Source: Prochlorococcus sp. AG-402-L09
GTDB lineage: Bacteria; Cyanobacteriota; Cyanobacteriia; PCC-6307; Cyanobiaceae
Length of the DNA stretch: 64,000 nucleotides
Direction: 5' to 3'
Assembly (NCBI GenBank): GCA_003216715.1
Contig: QCIK01000008.1
Location: 1 to 64,000, forward strand
Each line of letters opens with the position of its first letter. Position 1 is the stretch's first letter. Both the position numbers and the translations under genes were made by a program. This document shows, piece by piece, positions 55,916 through 64,000 of the stretch. The notes beneath the pieces were generated by a model. That model was given only the letters and a program-made list of their open reading frames with translations, searched no databases and had not been told where the DNA came from.

Positions 55916-56852
55916 AAATAAATTTAAGAATGTAAAAGGTATTGTTGTTGCACTTAAGGCAAATTTTTTAATTGTAGAAATCGATAATCATGATTTAAAA
56001 AAAAATTCATTGGAGCAATTTTCAGAAAAAACTAGATTGCTTTGTACGCGAAGAAGTAAATTAGATTATCAAGGCTTGTTTATAGATGTAGGTGATATCG
56101 TTTTTGTTGAATCCATAGATTATAAAAATAAACGAGCTGTAATTTTTGAAGTAGAGCCCCGAAAAAGTTTTTTAAAACGTCCAGCAGTAGCAAACGTTAC
56201 ATTAGTTGCTATTTGCATATCAGTTAAAGAGCCTTTATTTGATATTGAGCAAGCAAGCCGATTTTTATTAACAGCTGAAAGTGCAAATATAAAACCTTTG
56301 ATAATTTTAACTAAAATAGATTTAATTCCAAAAAATTATTTGAGTTTATATGTAAATAAATTAAAAAATTGGGGTTATGATTGTATTTCAATATCTATCA
56401 AGAATTCTCAAGGAATTGATTTGCTAATTAAACAATTTAGAGAAACAAAATTAACCGTACTTGCCGGTCCCTCAGGAGTAGGAAAAACAAGTTTAATCAA
56501 TCATTTAATTCCAAAGGTTGAACTGCCTACTTCATCTGTTTCAAAAAAATTAAAGAGAGGTACACACACAACCAGACATGTCGAACTTTTTGCAATTGGA
56601 AATGGATCTCTTCTTGCTGATACTCCAGGGTTTAATCGTCCTGAAATTATATGTGACCCAGCTAGCTTTGCTTATTTGTTTCCTGAGTTTCGAGCGCAGT
56701 TAACTAAGTCTCAATGTAAATTTCGTAATTGTTTGCATAGAGATGAGCCTGGATGTGTAATTAATAAAGATCTCGAAAGATATTCTTTTTATCGTGACAA
56801 TCTTGAGGAACTGATTAATTCTCATCTCCCATACCAGGGAGGTTCAGCTTGA
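55908..56852 (+). CDS. rsgA: Ribosome small-subunit GTPase RsgA (EngC/YjeQ)
   Basis: Circularly permuted GTPase that helps late 30S maturation. 314 residues. An N-terminal OB-fold ([32 protein letters not shown]) is followed by the permuted G domain in the order G4 (LTKIDLIP), G1 ([18 protein letters not shown]), then [11 protein letters not shown] (switch) and G3 ([13 protein letters not shown]). The C-terminal zinc site is [14 protein letters not shown]. All GTP motifs are intact. GTG start inside the preceding TusA-like gene. Its last 38 bases overlap the convergent ebfC gene. Confidence 0.96.
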   Translation: MNKNKFKNVKGIVVALKANFLIVEIDNHDLKKNSLEQFSEKTRLLCTRRSKLDYQGLFIDVGDIVFVESIDYKNKRAVIFEVEPRKSFLKRPAVANVTLVAICISVKEPLFDIEQASRFLLTAESANIKPLIILTKIDLIPKNYLSLYVNKLKNWGYDCISISIKNSQGIDLLIKQFRETKLTVLAGPSGVGKTSLINHLIPKVELPTSSVSKKLKRGTHTTRHVELFAIGNGSLLADTPGFNRPEIICDPASFAYLFPEFRAQLTKSQCKFRNCLHRDEPGCVINKDLERYSFYRDNLEELINSHLPYQGGSA

Positions 56853-57162
56853 ATCCACCGGTTAAATCTTCCATTCGCTCTTTCATTGTCGAAGTAGATG
56901 CTTCGTGGGCGGATTGCATAGCATCCAGTATTGCTTCTTCGATTATCTCTTTTTCTTCAGACAGAAGTGATTGATCAATTTCTATTCGTAAAGGCTTTTG
57001 ATTACCTGACATCCATATTTTTGCTCGATTGTCATTATTTGCTCCTTCTATTTCCAAAACCTCAAGCTCTTCTTGAAGTTTTTGAGCATTCTGCTGAATT
57101 TGTTGTGCTTTTTTAAAAGCCTCAGTGAGTTGTCCAAAATTTGGTAGTCCGAATCCAGCCAT
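56815..57162 (-). CDS. YbaB/EbfC-family nucleoid-associated protein
   Basis: 115 residues, a small DNA-binding dimer of the YbaB/EbfC family. The N-terminal part [20 protein letters not shown] and [18 protein letters not shown] forms a helical arm. The core [20 protein letters not shown] and [20 protein letters not shown] followed by [20 protein letters not shown] is the typical family C-terminus. It probably binds the chromosome; in other bacteria it lies next to dnaX-recR. It is tail-to-tail with rsgA with a 38-base coding overlap, and 37 bases downstream of murB on the same strand. Confidence 0.92.
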   Translation of the reverse strand: MAGFGLPNFGQLTEAFKKAQQIQQNAQKLQEELEVLEIEGANNDNRAKIWMSGNQKPLRIEIDQSLLSEEKEIIEEAILDAMQSAHEASTSTMKERMEDLTGGFKLNLPGMGDEN

Positions 57163-57199
57163 GAGAATTTCCTATTGTTCTTGATCTTAGGGTTTAAAT

Positions 57200-58075
57200 T
57201 TAAAAGCCACATAGTTTGACTTCTGTTTCTAACAAGATTCCATAAGCATTAAAAACCCTTTTTTGGATATATTTAATCAACTCTCTTACGTCAAAAGAGG
57301 AAGCTTTGTTTGCGTTAATTATAAAATTTGAATGTATTTTGGATATTTCAGCTCCACCTAAACGAAAACCTTTTAAACCAAGTTCTTCAATTAGCCTTGC
57401 AGCTTTCAAAGGTTCAGGATTACGAAAAACACTACCGCAGGTTTGAGCTTTATAAGGTTGAGTTCTTAAGCGATGATTTAGATTGTCATTTGTGATTTGT
57501 CGAATTTTTTCTACATCACCAGATACCAGCTTGAGTCGAGCAGATACGACAATTAAATTTTCATGTTGAAGAAGACTGTATCGGTATCCAAAATTGAGAT
57601 CTTTTCTTTTGATAATTTTGTATTCACCTGTCAAAGATATCGTTGTAACACTCTCAAGTAATTGAGATATGCAATGTTCTTGTGCTCCTGCATTCATAAC
57701 TACTGCTCCTCCAATAGTTCCTGGTATTCCTACGGCCCATTCGAGTCCCTGCAGTCCGTTTGCAGCAGCTTTTCTGGCCAAAGTCGGAAGCATTTCTCCG
57801 CCTAGGACTTCGATAATTCCATTGCTTTTATCAATTTGAATTCCTTTAAAATTACGCATACATAGGCTCAAACCCTCAATTCCTTGATCATTGATTAAAA
57901 GATTTGATCCAGCACCAAAGATATGGCAGGGAATGTTTTTCTTATTGATCCAATTAATTAAATATTTAATTTCTTCATTATTTTTTGGTTGAGCGATCCA
58001 TTCTGCAGGCCCCCCTATTCTCCAAGTTGTAAAATTTGATAAGGATATATTTTGTTCTAATTTAATTGATTTCAT
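57200..58075 (-). CDS. murB: UDP-N-acetylenolpyruvoylglucosamine reductase
   Basis: FAD- and NADPH-dependent second step of UDP-MurNAc synthesis. 291 residues, the type II MurB size. Signatures: LSNFTTWRIGGPAEWIAQPK, IFGAGSNLLINDQGIEGLSL (FAD pyrophosphate loop), GLQGLEWAVGIPGTIGGAVV and MNAGAQEHCISQLLE, FGYRYSLLQHENLIV (active-site Tyr), and QPYKAQTCGSVFRNPEPLKA with RLIEELGLKGFRLGGAEIS. The S-V-F-R-N block holds the catalytic serine. ATG start. It follows murC after three bases in the same direction: a murC-murB operon. Confidence 0.96.
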   Translation of the reverse strand: MKSIKLEQNISLSNFTTWRIGGPAEWIAQPKNNEEIKYLINWINKKNIPCHIFGAGSNLLINDQGIEGLSLCMRNFKGIQIDKSNGIIEVLGGEMLPTLARKAAANGLQGLEWAVGIPGTIGGAVVMNAGAQEHCISQLLESVTTISLTGEYKIIKRKDLNFGYRYSLLQHENLIVVSARLKLVSGDVEKIRQITNDNLNHRLRTQPYKAQTCGSVFRNPEPLKAARLIEELGLKGFRLGGAEISKIHSNFIINANKASSFDVRELIKYIQKRVFNAYGILLETEVKLCGF

Positions 58076-58078
58076 TTA

Positions 58079-59563
58079 TTAAGCGGCTAAATTAATTTTG
58101 CTTGAATTATTATCGATTAACTCTAAAAATAGATTTTCACATATTAAATTAATATCTCCTGCACCCATAATTAAAATCAAGTCTTTTTCAATTGTTTTTT
58201 CTTTTATTAGCTTTATCAATTTTTCATTATTGTCTGGAGTATATATTTCTAGATTTGGTTTTAATCTTTTCAACTCATATTCAATAATCTTATTGTTTAT
58301 TCCTTCAATCTCATCTTCTCCTGCAGAGTAAATTGGCGCTATGAATACTAAATCAGAGTTGCTAAGACTCTTTGCAAATTCTTTTTGAAATTGTTTAGTT
58401 CTAGTATATCGATGTGGTTGAAATATAGTGACTAATCTATTAGGTGATATTTTTGAAAAATTATTTTTTGTCTTAATTATAGTTGATGCAATTGATATTG
58501 AAGCATCAATTTCACTTGGATGATGAGCATAATCTTCAATTATTAATCTATTTTTCCATAATCCTTTATAGTCAAATCTTCTTGACGGAAGTTGTAAATG
58601 GTCAATTCCTTTTTTTATATCCTTAAAAGGAATGCCAGCAACTCTACACGCAGCTATCGCAGCTACGGAATTACTTAAATTGTGAATTCCTGGAACAGGT
58701 ATTTTGATGATATCTATAAATTTTTCTTGTTCATAATAATCTGCAATAATTTCACACCCATTTGATTTTTTTGGAATAAGTGCAAAATCCATATTACTAA
58801 TTTTTTGTGTTGAAAACCATTTAGAAACTTCTATATTATTTCTAATATTTTGACAGTCAAAATTACTAATCAAGATTTTACAATTTTGAGCAAATTGATT
58901 CATTGTCTTTATTAAATCTGCTAGATTTATATAATGATCAACATGCTCAAAATCTATATTATTTATTATACCAATATTAGGATTAAATCTAACTAATGTT
59001 CCATCTGATTCATCAGCCTCTGCTATTAATAATTCACTATTACTATAATTATAGTTTTTTTTGTAAAGAGGTACTACACCACCAATTATAGCTGTTGGAT
59101 TTCTTTTTGCATAAGAACATAATGTTGCAATGTAAGTACTTGTTGTTGTTTTGCCATGTGATCCTGAGATGATTATTGATTTCTTTTGCTCAATTAAAAA
59201 GGCTAAAACTTCAGAACGGTGTTGGATTTTTAAATTATATTTTTTTGCTTTACATAATTCTAAATTATTTTCACGAATCGCTGAACTTTTAACAATTAAT
59301 ATATTTGTTCCATGAATTTTAAAAATTTCTTCAATATTAGATTCTTCTTGAGTTTCAAAGATATGTACTTGGTTTCCTGCTAATTCTTGTAAAGCTTGGC
59401 TTTGTTTTCGGTCAGAACCAGAGATGGAATATCCATTTTTAGCCAGAATCATTGCTAGAGCAGACATACCAATACCTCCAATTCCAATAAAATGGATATG
59501 TGATGGCAGGTGTTGTAACTTCTTCAATTTCGCTTCAGTGTCGAGTGAAAGATAACTCTTCAT
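58079..59563 (-). CDS. murC: UDP-N-acetylmuramate-L-alanine ligase
   Basis: Adds the first amino acid of the peptidoglycan stem. 494 residues with the Mur ligase three-domain layout. An N-terminal Rossmann domain ([40 protein letters not shown]), a central ATPase with the P-loop [20 protein letters not shown] and [20 protein letters not shown], and a C-terminal domain with [20 protein letters not shown] and [19 protein letters not shown]. All key motifs are intact. ATG start, divergent from gap2 across 149 bases. murB follows after three bases. Confidence 0.97.
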   Translation of the reverse strand: MKSYLSLDTEAKLKKLQHLPSHIHFIGIGGIGMSALAMILAKNGYSISGSDRKQSQALQELAGNQVHIFETQEESNIEEIFKIHGTNILIVKSSAIRENNLELCKAKKYNLKIQHRSEVLAFLIEQKKSIIISGSHGKTTTSTYIATLCSYAKRNPTAIIGGVVPLYKKNYNYSNSELLIAEADESDGTLVRFNPNIGIINNIDFEHVDHYINLADLIKTMNQFAQNCKILISNFDCQNIRNNIEVSKWFSTQKISNMDFALIPKKSNGCEIIADYYEQEKFIDIIKIPVPGIHNLSNSVAAIAACRVAGIPFKDIKKGIDHLQLPSRRFDYKGLWKNRLIIEDYAHHPSEIDASISIASTIIKTKNNFSKISPNRLVTIFQPHRYTRTKQFQKEFAKSLSNSDLVFIAPIYSAGEDEIEGINNKIIEYELKRLKPNLEIYTPDNNEKLIKLIKEKTIEKDLILIMGAGDINLICENLFLELIDNNSSKINLAA

Positions 59564-59654
59564 CTATCTAGAGGCACATTTTTTAAAGAATTAGAGAGTT
59601 TTTCTACTTTTTATTTCCTTAACGCTTCAATTATTTTTCAAAATGCACAGAAAA

Positions 59655-59709
59655 TGATCATCGTTCTGTATGATCAGCGGCCAGTAGCTTATGCGGTTTT
59701 ACCGTTTTT
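59655..59709 (+). promoter_or_regulatory. Candidate gap2 control region: two TGATCA sites and a small hairpin with T tract
   Basis: TGATCA occurs at 59655-59660 and again at 59671-59676, 16 bases apart. Just before the gap2 start, CGGT (59694-59697) and ACCG (59701-59704) can form a short hairpin with a TTT loop, followed by five T (59705-59709), ending three bases before the ATG. The stem is only four to five pairs, so this may be chance. Confidence 0.25.
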
Positions 59710-59712
59710 GAA

Positions 59713-60735
59713 ATGACTTTGCGTGTTGCGATTAATGGATTCGGAAGAATTGGACGCAATTTTATGCGTTGTTGGTTGAGTAGGGGCGCTAATACAAATA
59801 TTGAAGTAGTCGGTATTAACGTCACTTCTGATCCAAAGACTTGTGCTCACTTGCTCAAATATGACTCTATTTTGGGTGCCATAAACAATGCTGAAATTTC
59901 ACATACAGATGATACTTTTCAGATAAATGGTAAAACGATCAAGTGTTATTCAGATAGAAACCCGTTAAATCTTCCTTGGAAAGAGTGGGGAATTGATCTA
60001 GTAATCGAGTCAACAGGTGTGTTTAATACAGATGTTGGTGCGAGTAAGCATTTACAAGTTGGAGCGAAGAAGGTCATTCTTACAGCACCAGGAAAGGGTG
60101 ACGGTGTAGGGACTTATGTGGTTGGTGTTAATGCTGATAGTTACTCTCACGAAGATTTTGATATTTTGAGCAATGCTAGTTGCACCACTAATTGTTTAGC
60201 TCCGATTGTAAAAGTTTTAGATCAAAAGTTGGGTATCAATAAAGGTCTTATGACCACAATTCATAGTTATACGGGAGACCAAAGAATCTTAGATAATGCG
60301 CATCGTGATTTACGTCGTGCAAGAGCTGCCGCAATGAATTTGGTCCCTACTTCTACTGGAGCGGCAAAAGCTGTTGCACTTGTTTATCCAGAAATGAAAG
60401 GGAAATTAACTGGTATTGCTATGAGAGTTCCTACTCCTAATGTTTCTGCAGTTGATTTGGTTTTTGAATCAAGTCGTGAAACTAGTGCTGAAGAGGTAAA
60501 CGCTTTATTGAAAACAGCTTCTCAGGGTGAAATGAAAGGAATCATTAAATATGGGGATTTGCCTCTTGTTTCTACTGATTACGCTGGCACAAATGAATCA
60601 ACCATTGTTGATGAAGCTTTAACAATGTGCATTGATAACAATTTGGTGAAAGTTTTAGCTTGGTATGACAATGAGTGGGGTTATAGCCAAAGGGTTGTGG
60701 ATTTGGCAGAAATTGTTGCTAAAAAATGGAAATAA
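59713..60735 (+). CDS. gap2: Glyceraldehyde-3-phosphate dehydrogenase, Calvin-cycle type
   Basis: In cyanobacteria Gap2 uses NADPH or NADH to reduce 1,3-bisphosphoglycerate in the Calvin cycle. 340 residues. The NAD(P)-binding N-terminus is [20 protein letters not shown]. The active-site cysteine is in [20 protein letters not shown], followed by [20 protein letters not shown] and [40 protein letters not shown] closes the protein. R-R-A-R-A-A and the gene position in the dnaN-proximal block match picocyanobacterial gap2. ATG start. It is convergent with thiL (16 bases). Confidence 0.96.
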   Translation: MTLRVAINGFGRIGRNFMRCWLSRGANTNIEVVGINVTSDPKTCAHLLKYDSILGAINNAEISHTDDTFQINGKTIKCYSDRNPLNLPWKEWGIDLVIESTGVFNTDVGASKHLQVGAKKVILTAPGKGDGVGTYVVGVNADSYSHEDFDILSNASCTTNCLAPIVKVLDQKLGINKGLMTTIHSYTGDQRILDNAHRDLRRARAAAMNLVPTSTGAAKAVALVYPEMKGKLTGIAMRVPTPNVSAVDLVFESSRETSAEEVNALLKTASQGEMKGIIKYGDLPLVSTDYAGTNESTIVDEALTMCIDNNLVKVLAWYDNEWGYSQRVVDLAEIVAKKWK

Positions 60736-60751
60736 TATATGAATCTAATAG

Positions 60752-61735
60752 TTAAAAATGTTTAAATATATTCGATTGTTCAAAATTAATTTCTTCTAGA
60801 TTATCCCAGAAAATATTGGGTTTACCTTCTTTCATAAACCCAATAATTTTGGCAGTTTTTAATTTTTTTGACAAAGCTTCAGCCCATTTTTTAGGAAGAC
60901 TCAATATTAATTCATAGTCCTCGCCCCCATAAAGCACCCAATCATCCCATGTAGAACCTTCTGGCCAGTCGGGATCTTTAAGAAGAGAATTTTTTGATAA
61001 AACCGCTTGGCAATTACTGCTGTGGCAAATTCCTCTAATTGATTCCACAAGACCATCGCTGCTATCGGTTCCTGCGGCTCTCCAGCTCGTTGATTTAGGT
61101 TTGCACTCTATTAATGCATTTAGTGCTTCAATAGCTGGATATGGACGTTTATGGGAGTTTATAGCTCGAGTAATAAGCTGAGGACTTATTTGGACTTCAC
61201 CTGGCAATTTTTCGGATGTTAAAAGCGCTAAACCTAACCTGCTTAATCCATGGATTCCAGTGCTAACAATGTAATCTCCTGGCAAAGCATTTCCTCTATG
61301 AAGTCTGGGCGGATTCATTTCTCCAATTGCAGTAATTGAAATCATTTTTAATTCTCCACAAGAGCAATCACCACCAATTATTTCTCCTCCAAATTCTTGC
61401 ATTGCTTCCCACATCCCTTCATATAGATTCTCTACCCATTTCCAAGGTGTATTTGGTGGTAAAACAAGCCCAACATTAAAGGAGAGTATATTTTTTGAGC
61501 CGCTGCAAATAAGATCAGAGATATTTGTCGTTATACATTTCCAACCAATATCTTTAGCATTAGATATTTCTTCTGAAAAATGAATTTTCTCTACAAGTAA
61601 ATCAGTGTTAATTAATAAACTTTTATTGCTTATATTTATTTCTGCAATATCATCATCTATTTGCCCATATCGCATAAATCTTTTTAAACGATTTAGCAAT
61701 TCTATTTCACCCAAATCCTTAATAGTAGTTGTCAC
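60752..61735 (-). CDS. thiL: Thiamine-monophosphate kinase
   Basis: Phosphorylates thiamin phosphate to the diphosphate coenzyme. 327 residues. AIRS/ThiL-superfamily signatures: YGQIDDDIAEINISNKSLLI, where D-D matches the metal site, NTDLLVEKIHFS, GWKCITTNISDLICSGSK (usually N-x-S-D-x-x-A-M-G), GGDCSCGELKMISITAIGE, HRGNALPGDYIVSTGIHG, GTDSSDGLVESIRGIC and LYGGEDYELILSLP. The core Asp motifs are intact. The ATG lies 12 bases after the cyclophilin stop, so the two genes are probably co-transcribed. Confidence 0.94.
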   Translation of the reverse strand: MTTTIKDLGEIELLNRLKRFMRYGQIDDDIAEINISNKSLLINTDLLVEKIHFSEEISNAKDIGWKCITTNISDLICSGSKNILSFNVGLVLPPNTPWKWVENLYEGMWEAMQEFGGEIIGGDCSCGELKMISITAIGEMNPPRLHRGNALPGDYIVSTGIHGLSRLGLALLTSEKLPGEVQISPQLITRAINSHKRPYPAIEALNALIECKPKSTSWRAAGTDSSDGLVESIRGICHSSNCQAVLSKNSLLKDPDWPEGSTWDDWVLYGGEDYELILSLPKKWAEALSKKLKTAKIIGFMKEGKPNIFWDNLEEINFEQSNIFKHF

Positions 61736-61747
61736 TTTAGTTGAAAT

Positions 61748-62824
61748 TTAAGCTTTAGTTTTTAGATTTTCTGAACCATTTAATACTTTAATTGCAATAA
61801 TTTTGTCATCTACTCCAAGTTTATTTAATATTTCAGAACCTTCTATTACGTAGCCAAAAGCTGCGTTTCTTCCATCTATTAGATTACGTCCAGCTGGATT
61901 TAATTCAGCTTCATATAAGAAGAAGAAAAACTGAGATGAACCATCATTTAAATCTGTATCAGAGTGAGCCCAGCCAAGAGTTCCTAAAGTTGCGAAAGGA
62001 AGGACTGGCGTTTCAGTGTAAAGGCCAACTTCCTCAAAAGTTTGTCCATAAAGTGTATCTTCAAAATTAGGAGTTCTGATTTCTAGTGGAACTCTTCTTA
62101 ACTCATTATTTTCAGGTTCTATATATCCAATTGCTTCTCCTTTTGGATCCCCAGTTTGAAGAATAAAAAATTCTTCAGCTCTATTAATTGGCAACCCATC
62201 GTAAAAACCTTTCAATGAAAGGTCTATAAATGCTCCAGCTGTTAAAGGAGCATTATAACCATCAATAATTGCACTCATATTTCCTTTTGATGTTTTTATT
62301 TCTACATTTGCTCTACCTAAAAGTCTTGGTAAATCGTCATATTCACTTGGTATTTTATATGGAAAGTTATTAGTGATTAATAGAGATTCTAAATCGTCAA
62401 TTGTTTTTAAACTTTTACGTCTGACGTCAAGAAATGAGACTTTGTTTTTTTCGTTCGCTATTTGCCCTAATTCATCAAGCTCTTCTTTCAAATTGGAAAG
62501 AAGATCAGATGCTTTGTCCTTATTTTCTTCAGGAATTGAGTCAAGAATTTGATTTTTTCTATTACTAACTAAGAACTGACTTCTTGAGGTGGCTTTGCTG
62601 ATTGCTGACCATCTACTTCCTCGAAGATCGTCGCTGGTATCTTCCAGTTTGTTTTGTAATTCACGTAATTCTTTTTGGTCAATCGGTAAAGAATTCCTTA
62701 AGATTGCATATGGATCTTTTAGTCGATTTCCATTTGGAAGGCTTGCAACAGCAGGTTCAATCCACGGAGAGCTCAAAGAAAATAGGATTGTTATCAGGGC
62801 AAGAATGCAAATCTTTTTTGCCAT
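61748..62824 (-). CDS. Exported cyclophilin-type peptidyl-prolyl isomerase (TLP40-like)
   Basis: 358 residues. The signal peptide KKICILALITILFSLSSPWI, ending near EPAVA, predicts the periplasm or thylakoid lumen. A helical domain (about 40-160, LPIDQKELRELQNKLEDTSD) resembles the N-terminal half of the chloroplast lumen protein TLP40/CYP38. The cyclophilin fold follows (about 165-350): VEIKTSKGNMSAIIDGYNAP, TAGAFIDLSLKGFYDGLPIN, LGTLGWAHSDTDLNDGSSQF, FFFLYEAELNPAGRNLIDGR and FGYVIEGSEILNKLGVDD. Some isomerase-site residues look altered, as in CYP38. It is divergent from efp (63 bases). Confidence 0.92.
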   Translation of the reverse strand: MAKKICILALITILFSLSSPWIEPAVASLPNGNRLKDPYAILRNSLPIDQKELRELQNKLEDTSDDLRGSRWSAISKATSRSQFLVSNRKNQILDSIPEENKDKASDLLSNLKEELDELGQIANEKNKVSFLDVRRKSLKTIDDLESLLITNNFPYKIPSEYDDLPRLLGRANVEIKTSKGNMSAIIDGYNAPLTAGAFIDLSLKGFYDGLPINRAEEFFILQTGDPKGEAIGYIEPENNELRRVPLEIRTPNFEDTLYGQTFEEVGLYTETPVLPFATLGTLGWAHSDTDLNDGSSQFFFFLYEAELNPAGRNLIDGRNAAFGYVIEGSEILNKLGVDDKIIAIKVLNGSENLKTKA

Positions 62825-62887
62825 GTTAATTCTAAGTTTTGCATGACTTTCGCACAGACTTATGATCGATTGGTATCTTTTGTGTGA

Positions 62888-63451
62888 ATGATTTCAACTA
62901 ACGACTTTCGCACTGGCACTACGATCGAGTTAGACGGTGCAGTTTGGCGTGTTATTGAATTTCTACATGTCAAGCCTGGCAAGGGTTCTGCGTTTGTCAG
63001 GACTAAATTAAAGGCTGTTGTGAGTGGTAGTGTTGTCGAAAAGACTTTTAGAGCTGGAGAAATGGTTCCTCAAGCTCTTCTGGAGAAATCAAAGTTGCAA
63101 CATACATACATGGACGGAGATGATTTTGTATTTATGGATATGACTTCTTATGAAGAAACAAGCTTAACTGCTAAACAAATTGGTGAAAGTAGAAAATATC
63201 TAAAGGAAGGTATGGAGGTTAATGTAGTGTCTTGGAATGAAAAACCTCTTGAAGTTGAATTACCTAACTCAGTTGTTTTAGAAATAAAAGAAACTGACCC
63301 TGGTGTTAAAGGTGACACTGCTTCAGGAGGTACAAAGCCTGCAATCTTGGAAACAGGAGCGCAAGTAATGGTCCCATTGTTTATTTCAATTGGTGAGAAA
63401 ATTCGAGTAGATACTCGAAATGACAGTTATCTAGGCCGAGAAACACAATGA
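62888..63451 (+). CDS. efp: Translation elongation factor P
   Basis: Rescues ribosomes stalled at polyproline stretches. 187 residues in three beta-barrel domains. [20 protein letters not shown] and [20 protein letters not shown] form the N-terminal KOW-like domain, with the loop lysine or arginine that is modified in some bacteria (here in KPGKGSAFV). [20 protein letters not shown] and [16 protein letters not shown] follow, and the C-terminal S1-like end is [16 protein letters not shown] start. The stop overlaps the accB start as ATGA. Confidence 0.97.
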   Translation: MISTNDFRTGTTIELDGAVWRVIEFLHVKPGKGSAFVRTKLKAVVSGSVVEKTFRAGEMVPQALLEKSKLQHTYMDGDDFVFMDMTSYEETSLTAKQIGESRKYLKEGMEVNVVSWNEKPLEVELPNSVVLEIKETDPGVKGDTASGGTKPAILETGAQVMVPLFISIGEKIRVDTRNDSYLGRETQ

Positions 63452-63945
63452 CTATGAATCTTGATCACGAAGAGCTTCATCGCTTGTTGGCAACTTTAGC
63501 TGAGAGCGATATTCAAGAGTTTCGACTTGAAGGAGAAGACTTTTGCTTGGAGGTTAAACGTAATCTTGCTAGTTCTTTGGATTCAATCTCTTCTCAAAAG
63601 AGAAGTTCATCAGAGGAGATTGATCCACCACTGCCTCAACGTAAAATCGAGGCTTCCACAGCACCAAGCACACCCCCTCCTTCTGTCCCAGGGTCACGCT
63701 CTGATTTAGTCGAAGTAACTGCTCCTATGGTTGGCACCTTTTATCGTGCACCAGGCCCAGAAGAGCCTCCTTTCGTAGAAATTGGATCGAAAATCAGTGT
63801 TGGTCAAGCTGTTTGTATTCTTGAAGCAATGAAATTAATGAATGAATTAGAGTCAGAAGTTAGTGGAGAAGTAATTGAAATTCTTGTTGAAAATGGAACT
63901 CCAGTAGAGTTTGGCCAAGTTTTAATGCGATTAAAACCTGTATAA
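63448..63945 (+). CDS. accB: Biotin carboxyl carrier protein of acetyl-CoA carboxylase
   Basis: Carries biotin between the biotin carboxylase and carboxyltransferase subunits in fatty-acid synthesis. 165 residues. An N-terminal helical part ([20 protein letters not shown]), a Pro/Ser-rich linker (about 50-85, [20 protein letters not shown]) and the biotinyl domain with [20 protein letters not shown] and the biotin lysine in [18 protein letters not shown] (the E-A-M-K-L-M motif). The start ATG overlaps the efp stop by four bases; an ATG six bases inside is an alternative. efp-accB adjacency is common in cyanobacteria. Confidence 0.97.
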   Translation: MTMNLDHEELHRLLATLAESDIQEFRLEGEDFCLEVKRNLASSLDSISSQKRSSSEEIDPPLPQRKIEASTAPSTPPPSVPGSRSDLVEVTAPMVGTFYRAPGPEEPPFVEIGSKISVGQAVCILEAMKLMNELESEVSGEVIEILVENGTPVEFGQVLMRLKPV

Positions 63946-63967
63946 AAATTTTTACTTATTGAGTAAA

Positions 63968-64000
63968 TTATCTAGAAAGAAGCCAAGCATTATTAATTGC
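63968..64000 (-). CDS. 3' end of a gene entering from the right edge, possibly pdxA
   Basis: On the minus strand the last 33 bases read ten codons AINNAWLLSR followed by TAA. In Prochlorococcus genomes I recall pdxA (4-hydroxythreonine-4-phosphate dehydrogenase) next to accB, and an alanine/asparagine helix followed by a short end fits its C-terminus, but ten residues are far too few for a firm call. Confidence 0.3.
   Translation of the reverse strand, partial: AINNAWLLSR

Noticed and set aside
1-64000. CRISPR arrays, insertion sequences, integrases, prophage or toxin-antitoxin genes
   Set aside because: No regularly spaced repeats, transposase motifs, terminal inverted repeats or such genes were seen in any frame.

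Overview
The window looks like a chromosomal segment of a low-GC marine picocyanobacterium, most likely Prochlorococcus of a low-light-adapted (LLI/NATL-like) lineage. The grounds are a GC content that looks mid-30s percent by eye (not computed), very compact gene packing, frequent TTG/GTG starts, cyanobacterial families (DUF3134, Tic20/Ycf60, DUF502, DUF1400, Gap2, ThiO-like oxidase, fused sucrose-phosphate synthase), and a gene order running dnaN - PRC-barrel protein - purL - purF - gyrA/parC - TPR - queG - DUF502 - nusB - ftsY - rsbU - argH, which I recognise as the start of Prochlorococcus chromosomes. No rRNA, tRNA, CRISPR array, insertion sequence or prophage was seen.

Left flank (1-8.4 kb): the 3' two thirds of narB (assimilatory nitrate reductase) enter from the window edge, followed by a TrpD2-like phosphoribosyltransferase-family gene, a GNAT acetyltransferase, an MFS exporter, ppk, a group-2 sigma factor and a VTE5-type phytol-kinase-like membrane protein. 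Most cultured Prochlorococcus lack narB, so this is the most informative accessory signal in the window.

Middle-left (8.4-35.1 kb): DAHP synthase and aconitase B (divergent), a ClC antiporter, a frameshifted O-antigen polymerase/ligase-type gene, purU, a ThiO-like oxidase, dnaK, aroE, Tic20, rpsF, argG, two tiny membrane proteins, DUF3134, mraY, a small orphan, sucrose-phosphate synthase, uvrA and recN, a UbiB-family kinase, a DUF1400 protein and thrC.

Origin (35.07-35.45 kb): the only gene-free stretch longer than 300 bases. It lies between thrC and dnaN, is very AT-rich and carries three exact TTTTCCACA DnaA boxes plus several near matches. Two of the exact boxes are placed symmetrically around a perfect palindrome. 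I call it oriC.

Right flank (35.4-64 kb): replication (dnaN, a GyrA/ParC-like subunit), purine synthesis (purL, purF), translation and secretion support (nusB, ftsY, efp, rsgA, dus, queG), a protein-quality group (grpE, dnaJ, msrB, cyclophilin), cell wall (murB, murC), central carbon (gap2), cofactor and lipid synthesis (thiL, accB) and arginine synthesis (argH, complementing argG on the other side of the origin). The last 33 bases may be the 3' end of pdxA on the minus strand.

I found no clearly undescribed multi-gene system. The best leads are the narB/TrpD2-like block beside ppk, the symmetric DnaA-box architecture at the origin, a G-tract frameshift in the polysaccharide polymerase gene, a possible autoregulatory leader on rpsF, and several degenerate active-site motifs.
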